From: Clostridia bacterium
GTDB taxonomy: Bacteria > Bacillota > Clostridia > Christensenellales > CAG-138
DNA: 35,054 nucleotides
Assembly (NCBI GenBank): GCA_017407205.1
Contig: JAFQXA010000027.1
Span: forward strand, 1-35,054
Direction: 5' to 3'
Shown here: one piece after another, positions 23,829-32,346 of the stretch
Layout: the number at the start of each line of letters is the position of its first letter
Numbering within the stretch: position 1 is the first letter of the stretch
Made by a program: the position numbers and the translations under genes
Notes under the pieces: generated by a model
The model's input: only the letters and a program-made list of their open reading frames with translations
What the model was told of the DNA's origin: nothing
The model's database searches: none

Positions 23829-25376
23829 TTATTTGCCGTAAAGAGCTGAAAGTGCCTGCGCAAGCTCTGCTCTTGTTACCATTGTGCGAGGTGAAATGAA
23901 TTTGCCGTAGGGACTCAATACTCCGTTTTCGACAGCCCAATTTATTGCAGTTTTTGCTGACTTTGAAACAAGGAACGAGTCATTAAACTTATAACTTGTA
24001 TCACATTCTTCCTCACCGTTTGCCTTCCAAAGCATAACAGCAAAGTTCTGTCTTGTAACGCCTGCATAGGGCAAGAATATCTTCTTTGTTATACCCTTCA
24101 TTATCTCGTTTTCAACAGCCCATGCAATTGCTTCAGTATAGTACATGCCCTCGCGGACATCAATGAAGCTTATTTCGCTTTCGATATCTTCTTCACCTTC
24201 TGCGCGGTAAAGTGCGGTTGCGATCATACCCTTTGTTGCCAAGCTGTAAGGTGCAAATGTATGTGCCTTTGTTGCATCTATCAAGCCCTCTTTTGTGACG
24301 AATGCTACTGCATCATAGAATTTATCTTCCTTGTTTACATCGTAATAAGGAGCACGTAATCTTTCGATCATGCGTTCTGCTATATCCGCATGGCCTTGCT
24401 CATCGGGGTGAACAGCCATACTGTTGTTCTCGTACATCTTTGTGAAAAAATCAGAATCCAGCATATTGCCTTCAACACCGGGAATATGTATTCCCCTTAT
24501 GTTTACATATATGTAATTCTCGGTATCGCTATAGGGCGCTTTTTCTCTTATGTGTTTGTTGATATGCTCGACGAACAAGCCTGCAACATCGCCGATATTG
24601 AAAATGCCGTTTATAAGCTTTGCATCCTCAACAGGATTATACATGCCGAGTGCAATTACTTTGACATCGGGATTAAGCTCGTAAATACGCTCAATGCACT
24701 TGTCATAGCACTCGATAAAGCCTGTATATGTATACTTGAGCGACTCAAGCAAAACCTTTACGGTTTCTGCTGTTGTACCAATCTTTTCAAGATACGTCTT
24801 GAAAGTTGATTCCAATGCCTTATATTCCTCGCTCTTCAAAACCTTTGCATTCTTTGAATACCCCGGTCTGTCGTACGGATACGGTGCTTCGCCTGCTTCA
24901 AGCTTGTCAATCTGTTCACCGAAATATGTGCCAAAGTTGTTTGAACCAAGGTTAATGCTTATATAGTCAGCTTTTTTGACTGCTTCTTCATACTCTTTGC
25001 GCATTTTTTCAAGGCCACCGCAATTGTCGAATCTGCCCGTATCGATAAAATAGCCCTGCGTGTATGTATCACTCTCGTATGATGGATCAAGCATATAAAG
25101 CATGTCTTCGGCACGGTATCCACTAAAACCAAGCTGATCAAGCTTTGCCCCAAGTTCTTTGGCTACGATATTGTGATATGCACATTCTACAACCTGCTTA
25201 TAACCTCTTACATTCGTGCCGTCAGGTTTTAAATATCCGTCGAGACCATAGCCGTTTGATACAGAATCGCCAAGACAAACATAATTACATGCAGCCGCAA
25301 AAGCAGTGTTTCCAATTGCAGCAAACACCATCAATGCCATTATAACAGCAAGCATTAAACTAAAAACTCGCTTCAT
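23829..25376 (-). CDS. Secreted SGNH/GDSL-type hydrolase with three SLH domains (paralog 3)
   Basis: 515 aa from the ATG at 25376 (MKRVFSLMLAVIM), with GAGGAG 8 nt upstream; a GTG at 25385 overlaps that site. The signal peptide ends near AFAAA. Block I is YVCLGDSVSNGYG (Ser38), the oxyanion block GSNNFG, and the His block HPDEQGHADIAERM, with Met three residues before the His. The SLH cores are TKGMIATALYR, TRQNFAVMLW and TRAELAQAL. As in the other copies, the middle of the hydrolase domain has a conserved YTxGFxxxxD...IYELNPDV segment. It is upstream-most of the three and ends at its own terminator. Confidence 0.85.
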   Translation of the reverse strand: MKRVFSLMLAVIMALMVFAAIGNTAFAAACNYVCLGDSVSNGYGLDGYLKPDGTNVRGYKQVVECAYHNIVAKELGAKLDQLGFSGYRAEDMLYMLDPSYESDTYTQGYFIDTGRFDNCGGLEKMRKEYEEAVKKADYISINLGSNNFGTYFGEQIDKLEAGEAPYPYDRPGYSKNAKVLKSEEYKALESTFKTYLEKIGTTAETVKVLLESLKYTYTGFIECYDKCIERIYELNPDVKVIALGMYNPVEDAKLINGIFNIGDVAGLFVEHINKHIREKAPYSDTENYIYVNIRGIHIPGVEGNMLDSDFFTKMYENNSMAVHPDEQGHADIAERMIERLRAPYYDVNKEDKFYDAVAFVTKEGLIDATKAHTFAPYSLATKGMIATALYRAEGEEDIESEISFIDVREGMYYTEAIAWAVENEIMKGITKKIFLPYAGVTRQNFAVMLWKANGEEECDTSYKFNDSFLVSKSAKTAINWAVENGVLSPYGKFISPRTMVTRAELAQALSALYGK

Positions 25377-25533
25377 ATGCAACACTCCTCAAAATAAAAA
25401 TATATGTTATTTTATCACACTTAAAGCCGCATTAAAAGAGTTATCAGAAAATTACATATTATGTGCATTTTTATTGCATTATATCGAAAAATATTATAGA
25501 ATTATTTATCTTTATTTATATTGAGGTATTATA

Positions 25534-27267
25534 ATGCAAAAGCAAAATACAAACTTAAAGCCTTCAGAGCTTAAACCTTGGCTCAAATATGTTCCCAAGA
25601 CTTCAATCGGTGCTGAGGTTCCTGAGCGTACTCTTTATGAACATCTTAAAGAAACTTGCAAAGGTTATATGGGCAAAACCGCCTTGCATTATTACGGTAC
25701 AAACATCACATTTTCACAGTTGCTTGAAAATATAGAGAAAACCGCCGATGCATTCACGGCAATGGGTGTAAAAAAAGGTGATATCGTATCATTGTGTACG
25801 GTTTGCTTCCCCGAAACCGTTTATGCTTTCTATGCATTGAACAAGCTTGGAGCAATATCTGATTTTATGGATCCGCGTACTCATCCGGACGGAATCGAAC
25901 AGATGATCCGCGAAGCAGAGTCAGACATTCTTATCGTTGTAAATCTCGCCTGGCCCAAGGTTGAATATTTCCGTTCACGCCTCTCGCTTAAAAAGATAAT
26001 CATCCAGTCAGCAAACACATCACTCCCCCCGATAAAGAAGCTTGCAAAAACGCTTCAGGGTGGTGTTCCCAAAGTTCCCTTTGATAATGATGTACTGTCA
26101 TGGAATGATTTTATATCTCTTGGCAAAAGCACAACAAGCTGTGACGTTCCCTTTGAGGCTGACTCCGTTGCAACAATAGTACATACAGGTGGAACAACGG
26201 GCTTCCCCAAGGGCGTTATGCTCACAAACACAGGTCTCAATGCCGTTTCAAAGAATTTCGAACTGTCAGGTGTTCATATCTCACTTGATCAGAAGTTCCT
26301 CAATATTATGCCCCCGTTCTCATCATACGGCATATCCTGCGGTGTTCATACTCCGCTTACTCAGGGGCTTGAGGTAACGCTCATTCCCAAGTTTGAGCCT
26401 GACAAAATAGGTTATCTTATCAAAAAGTACAGGCCTGCGCATATGATGGGCGTTCCTGCATTTTATGAAAAGCTTATAAACAGCAAGGAAATGAAGAATT
26501 TCGATCTTTCTTTCTTTGAGACTGCAGGCTCAGGCGGCGATACAATGAATGCAGCACTTGAGGCAAAGCTCAACGGCTTCCTGAAATCGCATGGTGGAAA
26601 GTATCCCTTGTCACAGGGCTACGGAATGTCAGAGGTAAGTGCTGCAGCTTCGTGCTGTTACAATGATACTTTCAGAAGTTTGAGTGTAGGTATTCCCATG
26701 CTCACAACAACGGTTGCGATATTCAAGCCCGGCACAACAGAAGAGCTTGGTTTCAACGAAGAAGGCGAAGTTTGCATTTCAGGTCCCACCGTCATGAAAG
26801 GCTACTTCAAGCGTGATGATGAGACTGCAAAGGTTCTCATCAAGCATCCCGACGGTAAGACATGGATGCATAGCGGTGATATGGGCTATATGGATGAGGA
26901 TGGCTTCATTTTCATAAAGGGGCGTATCAAGCGTATGATAATCCGTTTTGACGGTCACAAGGTATTCCCCTCCCACATCGAGAGCGTACTTGCAAAGCAC
27001 GACAGCGTATTCAGCTGTGCAGTTGTAGACACTCCCGACACACAGCACGGTCAGGGTATGTACCCTGTTGCGATAGTTGAACTTAAAGAATCACACCGTG
27101 GCAACGAAGAACAAATCAAGAAAGAACTTATTGAGCTTTCCGATATAGAACTTGAAGAACGCGGCCGTCCCTACGATATCGTATTCATCGACAAAATGCC
27201 CCGCACTTCAGTTGGCAAAATAGATTATCGCACATTGCCCGAATACTATCTTTCACAAAAGAAATAA
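25534..27267 (+). CDS. AMP-forming acyl-CoA synthetase/ligase (class I adenylating enzyme)
   Basis: 577 aa, GAGG about 7 nt upstream of the ATG. The ATP-binding motif IVHTGGTTGFPKGVML (TGGTTGFPKG at 218-227), the A5-like QGYGMSE, the GDMGYMDEDGF (A7) with downstream KRMIIRFDGHKVFPSHIE (A8) and the C-terminal TSVGKIDYRTL (A10 Lys, near residue 563) are all present. It should activate a carboxylic acid as acyl-AMP and transfer it, usually to CoA. The substrate is not evident. It is flanked by an upstream divergent SLH gene and a downstream terminator, so it appears monocistronic. It may act on a fatty or aryl acid. Confidence 0.85.
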   Translation: MQKQNTNLKPSELKPWLKYVPKTSIGAEVPERTLYEHLKETCKGYMGKTALHYYGTNITFSQLLENIEKTADAFTAMGVKKGDIVSLCTVCFPETVYAFYALNKLGAISDFMDPRTHPDGIEQMIREAESDILIVVNLAWPKVEYFRSRLSLKKIIIQSANTSLPPIKKLAKTLQGGVPKVPFDNDVLSWNDFISLGKSTTSCDVPFEADSVATIVHTGGTTGFPKGVMLTNTGLNAVSKNFELSGVHISLDQKFLNIMPPFSSYGISCGVHTPLTQGLEVTLIPKFEPDKIGYLIKKYRPAHMMGVPAFYEKLINSKEMKNFDLSFFETAGSGGDTMNAALEAKLNGFLKSHGGKYPLSQGYGMSEVSAAASCCYNDTFRSLSVGIPMLTTTVAIFKPGTTEELGFNEEGEVCISGPTVMKGYFKRDDETAKVLIKHPDGKTWMHSGDMGYMDEDGFIFIKGRIKRMIIRFDGHKVFPSHIESVLAKHDSVFSCAVVDTPDTQHGQGMYPVAIVELKESHRGNEEQIKKELIELSDIELEERGRPYDIVFIDKMPRTSVGKIDYRTLPEYYLSQKK

Positions 27268-27278
27268 TTAAAGGCATC

Positions 27279-27313
27279 AAAAAAGCCCCTTGGACGCTTC
27301 CAAGGGGCTTTTT
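27279..27313. terminator. Bidirectional Rho-independent terminator
   Basis: AAAAGCCCCTTGG (27281-27293) and CCAAGGGGCTTTT (27300-27312) form a perfect 13-bp stem with a 6-nt loop. It serves the ligase gene and the convergent permease gene. Confidence 0.95.
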
Positions 27314-27320
27314 GTATCTC

Positions 27321-28685
27321 TTACAGGAAAATGTACTTCAAAATGAAGAGTACCGTCAAAATGTACATGAGGGGCTTTACCTTTTTTGCATTGCCTGTGC
27401 AAAGATTCAATACTGTGTAGGATATGACACCAAGGCTTATACCTTCTGAAATGCTGTAGAAAAGGGGCATTGCGATAATTGCAATGTAAGCAGGTATTAC
27501 TTCTGCATAATTATCTTCTTTGAAGTTAAGTTCCGTTACGGAGCTGAACATCAAGAATCCAACAATTATCAACGCAGGAGCTGTTGCAAACGAAGGTATC
27601 GTTGTAAAGAGCGGTGCAAACAAAGTTGAAATCAAGAACAGGAATGCTACAACAATTGCAGTCAAGCCCGTTTTTCCGCCTGCTGATACGCCTGATGCTG
27701 ACTCAACAAAGGTTGTAACCGTTGATGTGCCAAGAACAGCACCTACCGATGTGCCTATAGCATCAGAAAGCAATGCAGGCTTTATGCGAGGCAATCTGCC
27801 TTCCTTGTCAAGCATATTCGCCTTTGTTGCAACACCGATCAGTGTACCCAATGTATCGAACAAGTCAACAAACAAGAACGCAAATACCACAACAATAAAG
27901 TCAACTATTTTTACAGTTGAAAAATCTACTGTGAAGCACTGACCGAATGTTTCGGAAAGCTTTGAAAAATCAGCTGAAATAACGCTCGTGGGAATCAATG
28001 AGTAAAAGCCTGCTTCGGGCGTGGGAACATACAGACCCGTAAGCTGGCATACGATACCAATAAGCCATGTTGCGATTATTCCGACAAGTATTGCACCCTT
28101 TACCTTTTTTACATACAATGCTGCTGTAATCAAAACGCCGACTATCGCAAGCAAAGCACAGATACCACTTGTTGAGAAACTGTCCGTAAAGTTTGTAATC
28201 GTAACAAGTGTACTTGAATCTACCGCAAGACCTGCGTTCTGCAAACCAATAAATGCAATAAACAAGCCGATACCTACCGATACACCGCGTTTTAATGTAA
28301 GCGGAATTGCATTGAAAATAGCTTCACGAACATTTGTGAGCGACAATGCTATAAATATAATGCCCTCAACAAAAACAGCAAGCAAAGCAATCTGCCACGA
28401 ATAGCCCATGCCGATAACGACCGTGTAAGCAAGGTATGCATTGAGCCCCATGCCCGCTGAAAGCGCAAACGGCATATTTGCAGTCATACCCATGCAAACC
28501 GTAGCTATGAATGAAGCAATAGCAGTGGCAAGCAATACAGCAGTAGCATCCATGCCGGCATCCGCCAAAATACTGGGATTTACCGCAAGTATATACGCCA
28601 TCGTCATAAATGTCGTAATACCTGCCATTATCTCAGTTTTGACATTTGTTTTGTTTTCCTTAAGTTTAAACATCTTTTCAAGCAT
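27321..28685 (-). CDS. NCS2-family purine permease (AzgA/PbuG-like)
   Basis: 454 aa, 12-14 membrane segments. The N-terminus TEIMAGITTFMTMAYILAVNPSILADAGMD and the block ANMPFALSAGMGLNAYLAYTVV are hallmarks of the AzgA-type NCS2 transporters for adenine, guanine and hypoxanthine. DLFDTLGTLIGVATKANMLDKEGRLPRIKPALLSDAIGTSVGAVLGTSTVTTFVESASGVSAGGKTGLTAI is the conserved substrate region. An AGGAGG site precedes the ATG. I looked for a purine riboswitch upstream and saw none, so regulation is not evident. It ends at a shared terminator. Confidence 0.9.
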   Translation of the reverse strand: MLEKMFKLKENKTNVKTEIMAGITTFMTMAYILAVNPSILADAGMDATAVLLATAIASFIATVCMGMTANMPFALSAGMGLNAYLAYTVVIGMGYSWQIALLAVFVEGIIFIALSLTNVREAIFNAIPLTLKRGVSVGIGLFIAFIGLQNAGLAVDSSTLVTITNFTDSFSTSGICALLAIVGVLITAALYVKKVKGAILVGIIATWLIGIVCQLTGLYVPTPEAGFYSLIPTSVISADFSKLSETFGQCFTVDFSTVKIVDFIVVVFAFLFVDLFDTLGTLIGVATKANMLDKEGRLPRIKPALLSDAIGTSVGAVLGTSTVTTFVESASGVSAGGKTGLTAIVVAFLFLISTLFAPLFTTIPSFATAPALIIVGFLMFSSVTELNFKEDNYAEVIPAYIAIIAMPLFYSISEGISLGVISYTVLNLCTGNAKKVKPLMYILTVLFILKYIFL

Positions 28686-28764
28686 CTTTTAGTCCTCCTC
28701 CCTTTAATGCCTGTCTTTACAATAAATTCTTTTTACGAAAAAATCAAGTAAATTCAATCAATTA

Positions 28765-28802
28765 ATATAAAAAACCGTCGTTTATGTGTCTCGACGGTTT
28801 TA
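28765..28802 (-). terminator. Rho-independent terminator after the DUF975 gene
   Basis: AAAACCGTCG (28771-28780) and CGACGGTTTT (28792-28801) form a 10-bp stem, with T-rich sequence downstream on the minus strand. Confidence 0.85.
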
Positions 28803-28817
28803 TGCAGTGCTGTACTG

Positions 28818-29417
28818 TTACTGTTCAACAGTAGCCGGCTTTAAGCTCTTGTATGCATTCGTATATGTTGCCTGCATATAGGGTGTAACCCAAATGGCAG
28901 CTATGCCGAAAGTGATAAAGCAGAGCAATCCCCAACCTATGAAAGAAAGATCGAGAACAAACAAATCCATTTTATGTCCGTTCGTCATGGCTTTGGATTC
29001 ATTTATGCATTCCAAAGCAGGTTTGCCCTTGTTTTCCGCCAAAATATACATGGACATTGAATATGAGTAGCTTTTAATTATTCCCGGAACAACAAGTAGT
29101 AACGTCCAAAGGAAAGTAAATAATCCTACGAGAAATGTTACTTTGAATGCAGACCAAAAGTCATCAAATCCGCAGAAAGCATCTTTTGCATCCACTCCGT
29201 TTCCTGCTGCCAGATTCAGGTAGACACGCATTAAGCTTAAAGAAAACGCCGGTGTGATTATTATTGCTGCAATCAAAGGACCAACAACAGGAATAACTGC
29301 CAGCAGCATGCCTGCTGCGGCTGAAACTAAACCAATGATCAAAGTAATGACAAAAAGTATACCGATTTTGCCTTTAATCTGGCTCTTTGCAGCCTGTTTT
29401 AATTCTGCTCTGTTCAT
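28818..29417 (-). CDS. DUF975-family membrane protein
   Basis: 199 aa. GGAGGAG 5-6 nt upstream of the ATG. The start MNRAELKQAAKSQIKGK is the typical opening of DUF975 proteins (amphipathic N-terminus before the first helix). Five to six membrane segments follow, and the block LLVVPGIIKSYSYSMSMYILAENKGKPALECINESKAMTNGHKMDLFVLDLSFIGW is the conserved family core. The family is frequent in Clostridia and its function is not known. The gene is probably monocistronic, since a terminator follows. Confidence 0.85.
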   Translation of the reverse strand: MNRAELKQAAKSQIKGKIGILFVITLIIGLVSAAAGMLLAVIPVVGPLIAAIIITPAFSLSLMRVYLNLAAGNGVDAKDAFCGFDDFWSAFKVTFLVGLFTFLWTLLLVVPGIIKSYSYSMSMYILAENKGKPALECINESKAMTNGHKMDLFVLDLSFIGWGLLCFITFGIAAIWVTPYMQATYTNAYKSLKPATVEQ

Positions 29418-29531
29418 AAAAGCTCCTCCGAAAATGATAATATAATTTCAGCACATTTTTTGCCAATTAACAATGCTTTCGTTCCGTTTTTAACATTTTA
29501 GCAACAATATAAGGGCTATTACCTATAACAT

Positions 29532-30443
29532 TTACGGCAGCACATTCCCTGCTGCACAGTATATTTCATACCATTCTTCGCGGCTTAACATGATTTCACT
29601 CGCTTTCAAAGAATCCGCAAGTCTTGCAAGATTCGTTGTGCCTGTGACTGCTTGTATTTTTGCAGGATGGCGAAGTATCCAAGCTATTGCAATTGCGCTC
29701 TTTGATACGCCGTATTTATCCCCTATCTTTAAAAGCGTTTCATTAAGCTCAGGAAATTTCTCATTGTCTACAAAGCACCCTTCAAAGTATCCGTATTGCA
29801 TGGGCGACCATGCCTGAACAGTAATTCTGTTCAATCTGCAAAAATCAAGCACACCACCGTCACGGTTGATACCCGATTCGTTTTGCATATTAACATTTAT
29901 CCCGAATTGAATCATGGGTGTATGCATAGCAGAAAACTGAAGCTGATTTGCGCAAATGGGTACGGTAAGTGAATTCTGTAAAAGCTGCATCTGATAGGGA
30001 TTCTGGTTTGACACACCAAAATGGCGGACTTTTCCTGATGTTTTAAGATACTCAAAAGCTCTTGCTACTTCATCCGGTTCCATCAGTGCATCAGGACGGT
30101 GCAAAAGCAACACATCAATATATTCAGTACCAAGTCTTTTAAGGCTGCCGTCAACGGAATTTATAATGTGCTCATATGAAAAATCAAAAAAGCCTCGACG
30201 AATACCGCATTTTGTCTGAATGATTATGCCATCACGCAATGAAGATGACATAGCCTTGCCAAAGACAGTTTCACTTCTCCCACCGCCGTAAATATCCGCA
30301 TGGTCAAAAAAATTTGCACCGAGAGAAAGAGCCGTGTCGATAAAAGCCGAAACCTCTTTCTCAGACATATCGCTTATACGCATACAACCCACAGCCACAG
30401 CCGGCACCTTTATTCCGCTTTTGCCAAAGTTAATACTATACAT
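29532..30443 (-). CDS. Aldo/keto reductase
   Basis: 303 aa from the ATG at 30443 (MYSINFGKSGIKVPAVAVGCM), with GAGGAATGG upstream; a longer frame to 30515 has no such site. The catalytic tetrad is visible: Asp and Tyr in NFFDHADIYGGG, Lys in IIQTKCGIR and His in VLLLHRPD. The C-terminal AIAIAWILRHPAKIQAVTGTTNLARLADSLKASEI binds NADP(H). It resembles the YdhF-like group that reduces small carbonyl compounds. The gap to the EF-hand gene upstream is 52 nt and no terminator is seen there, so it may belong to the SAM-riboswitch operon. Its substrate is unknown. Confidence 0.9.
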   Translation of the reverse strand: MYSINFGKSGIKVPAVAVGCMRISDMSEKEVSAFIDTALSLGANFFDHADIYGGGRSETVFGKAMSSSLRDGIIIQTKCGIRRGFFDFSYEHIINSVDGSLKRLGTEYIDVLLLHRPDALMEPDEVARAFEYLKTSGKVRHFGVSNQNPYQMQLLQNSLTVPICANQLQFSAMHTPMIQFGINVNMQNESGINRDGGVLDFCRLNRITVQAWSPMQYGYFEGCFVDNEKFPELNETLLKIGDKYGVSKSAIAIAWILRHPAKIQAVTGTTNLARLADSLKASEIMLSREEWYEIYCAAGNVLP

Positions 30444-30495
30444 AAAACCATTCCTCTTACATTTTTTACAGTGCAACATATTCCCTGCATATAAT

Positions 30496-30912
30496 TTACT
30501 TATATACTCCGGCAAACTTTAACAAGCCGATTGCAATAGCAGCCGCACCAAATAAAATAATCGCTTTAATAAACATTGTTCCTTCAGTGGATAATGCCAT
30601 AATAAAGCCGCCTACTAATGCAGCTACAGCAAGCAGAATAAACACCAACTGCACACCGATGGGAGTTGTATTGACATTGTTTTTTCTTTCTGTGATTTTC
30701 GTTCCATTATAAACCGTCTTTTCAGCTGGGGTCTTTGGAATATAACAGCTGCTTTTCGGCTTGGTGTCCTGCTTTGCTGCCTTTCGTGCCATTTCTTCGA
30801 TATGCATATCTCTGAACATAGTTTCAAAAGCATCCAGTTTTCCATCCTTGTTTCCGTCAAACATTTTATCGGAAAATGTGGGGAACGGATATTTCCAGCT
30901 CTTATTTTTCAT
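30496..30912 (-). CDS. Membrane protein with a single EF-hand loop
   Basis: 138 aa. The N-terminus has DGNKDGKLDAFE, an exact 12-residue EF-hand calcium loop (D1, N3, D5, G6, D9, E12). A charged linker follows (about 40-80), then two membrane helices (IGVQLVFILLAVAALVGGFIMAL and FIKAIILFGAAAIAIGLLKF). The EF-hand should therefore lie on the same side of the membrane as the linker, perhaps in the cytoplasm. The gene starts 4 nt after the stop of the 98-aa gene, so the two are co-translated. The combination of one EF-hand with a two-helix tail is unusual, and I do not know a family for it. Confidence 0.75.
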   Translation of the reverse strand: MKNKSWKYPFPTFSDKMFDGNKDGKLDAFETMFRDMHIEEMARKAAKQDTKPKSSCYIPKTPAEKTVYNGTKITERKNNVNTTPIGVQLVFILLAVAALVGGFIMALSTEGTMFIKAIILFGAAAIAIGLLKFAGVYK

Positions 30913-30916
30913 TTTT

Positions 30917-31213
30917 CTACTTTCCTTTCTGATTGTTTAAAACATCCTGATAATCAATTTTAATCAATGGCTTATTGCCGATTCTGTCTGCTGCCTGATA
31001 TGCGATGCGACCCACAAACCCTACATAGTTAATCGTCATATCGTCTTTGATAGCAAAAATGCTGTCTGCCTCTCTTTGCGTTGGCTTTACACCATCGCCG
31101 AACATAAAGCCTTCATTTTCTGCATCCTGCAAAAACTGTCTGCCAATATCCGCGGTTGCAAGGTAAATATAGATTCTGCCAGTATGAGCTGATAACAAAG
31201 ATTTGATACTCAC
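30917..31213 (-). CDS. Uncharacterised 98-aa protein, first gene behind a SAM-I riboswitch
   Basis: The start is taken as the GTG at 31213 (MSIKSLLSAHTGRIYIYLA), because GGGGGG lies 8 nt upstream. A GTG at 31220-31222 is in frame but touches that ribosome site. The protein continues TADIGRQFLQDAENEGFMFGDGVKPTQREADSIFAIKDDMTINYVGFVGRIAYQAADRIG. It is soluble, mixed alpha/beta in appearance, without signal peptide, membrane segment or Cys motif. I do not recognise a family. Context is the main clue: it is the first gene after a SAM-I riboswitch with a terminator, so S-adenosylmethionine should repress it. It is followed closely by the EF-hand membrane protein. Confidence 0.7.
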   Translation of the reverse strand: MSIKSLLSAHTGRIYIYLATADIGRQFLQDAENEGFMFGDGVKPTQREADSIFAIKDDMTINYVGFVGRIAYQAADRIGNKPLIKIDYQDVLNNQKGK

Positions 31214-31255
31214 TATATACACCCCCCTTTATTTGATATTCCATAAAGGGAGCGG

Positions 31256-31295
31256 CAATAAAAAATCACACCCATAGTTGCCGATGGATGTGATT
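31256..31295 (-). terminator. SAM-I riboswitch terminator
   Basis: On the minus strand AATCACATCCAT (31284-31295) pairs with ATGGGTGTGATT (31264-31275) and is followed by TTTTTATT. CCATCGG in the 5' part of the hairpin is complementary to CCGATGG, the 3' strand of the aptamer P1, so an antiterminator can form when SAM is absent. Confidence 0.85.
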
Positions 31296-31310
31296 ACAAT
31301 ACAATATTAC

Positions 31311-31400
31311 TCATACCATCGGTCAGACTTTAGCACCTTACCACGTGGCAGGTTGCTGGATGGTCACAGGGTCAGTCCCTCGCATCACTCTTTATGGTTA
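31311..31400 (-). ncRNA. SAM-I (S-box) riboswitch
   Basis: On the minus strand the S-box blocks appear in order: AAAGAG, GAGGGACTGACCC, ATCCAGCAACC, a P3-like stem TGCCACGTGGTA, then AGGTGCTAAAGTC and CCGATGG. P1 pairs TAACCAT with ATGGTAT. The terminator 16 nt downstream completes a transcriptional OFF switch. Confidence 0.93.
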
Positions 31401-31407
31401 CATTGTT

Positions 31408-31436
31408 ATGATAATTTTTATTTTTCCATTTGTCAA
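31408..31436 (-). promoter_or_regulatory. SigmaA-type promoter of the SAM-riboswitch transcript
   Basis: On the minus strand a perfect TTGACA (31431-31436), a 17-nt spacer and TATCAT (31408-31413), with the aptamer beginning about 8 nt downstream. It shows that the riboswitch transcript starts here, after the methyltransferase gene, and does not depend on read-through. Confidence 0.85.
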
Positions 31437-31512
31437 TAGTCGCCAGAAAAGAATTTTTGTGTTTAAATCAATGTATAAAGTTTCCTCGTAAAATTTTTGA
31501 TTTAAAGCATAC

Positions 31513-32280
31513 TCAAACACTTGCTTTTTTAGCAACTATAACAGGTTGATAGAACCCCGTTTCTTCGGGGAATTTCCATATTGTCTCCTTGCAACTGCAA
31601 GACATAAACAAATTTGTAAGTTCTTCTCTTTTCGTTGCTCTGTACTCACATTCAAACTTGCTCACCTTTAAAGCTTCACCATCATCAATGATATACTGAA
31701 CAAGCTTGTAATGGTCACCATTCCACGCCCATGTTTGAAAAGAAACCCTTTGTCCGTTGTCGGTTTTGTGGATATAGGGCGGTGAGTACGGCGGTTTGTT
31801 TTCAAGCAATGCATCATAATCTCTGATGCTTCCGACAAAAATCCCATTTTCCTTAATTTGATTTGCGATGCTCTTGACAGCTTTTTCCAATTCCTCACTT
31901 GAAAGCATATGGGGCAAAGCATTGTCCATGACAATAACAATATCAAACTGCTTTGAAAAAGTTTTTGACAAATCACGGAAGTCCGCATTTTCAAAGCGTA
32001 TTTCAAGATCTGCACTTAACGCTCTTTTTCTTGCTTCTGCAAGTTCACCGTCACTTATATCAGATGCAGTCACATTATATCCAAGCTTTGCAAGCCCGAT
32101 AGCCTGCGTGCCTATTCCACAAGCGCAATCAAGAATTTGTGCATTTCTATCAAAACCACTATCCTCAAAAATCTTATTGAGAATCTTGGCTTGCTCATGA
32201 CTTGCCGACTCCCAATCAAGAAACAGCTTGTCATATTGAGATGCTAAATTGTCATAAAATGTTTGCGTTATGTTCAACAT
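31513..32280 (-). CDS. Class I SAM-dependent methyltransferase
   Basis: 255 aa from the ATG at 32280 (MLNITQTFYDNLASQYDKLF), with GGAG 7 nt upstream; a TTG at 32292 overlaps that site. Motif I is ILDCACGIGTQAIGLAKLG (49-67), followed by Asp74 in TASDIS, the acidic residue that contacts the SAM ribose. FDIVIVMDNALPHML is motif IV-like. It resembles glycine/sarcosine or ubiquinone-type small methyltransferases only in general fold. The substrate is unknown. It lies upstream of the SAM riboswitch promoter and is not itself controlled by it. Confidence 0.85.
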   Translation of the reverse strand: MLNITQTFYDNLASQYDKLFLDWESASHEQAKILNKIFEDSGFDRNAQILDCACGIGTQAIGLAKLGYNVTASDISDGELAEARKRALSADLEIRFENADFRDLSKTFSKQFDIVIVMDNALPHMLSSEELEKAVKSIANQIKENGIFVGSIRDYDALLENKPPYSPPYIHKTDNGQRVSFQTWAWNGDHYKLVQYIIDDGEALKVSKFECEYRATKREELTNLFMSCSCKETIWKFPEETGFYQPVIVAKKASV

Positions 32281-32346
32281 ATAATTCTCCAAGGTTCTTT
32301 TTTATTCGTTCATATTACATCTTTCTGCACCATTCAAGCTTGAAAT

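Noticed and set aside
28686..28817. Purine riboswitch upstream of the NCS2 permease
   Set aside because: The conserved P1-L2-L3 blocks were not found; the region is A/T-rich with only a terminator.
31213..31244. ATG at 31244 as a start for a small leader peptide
   Set aside because: The frame differs from the 98-aa gene and no Shine-Dalgarno sequence precedes it; GGGGGG favours the GTG at 31213.
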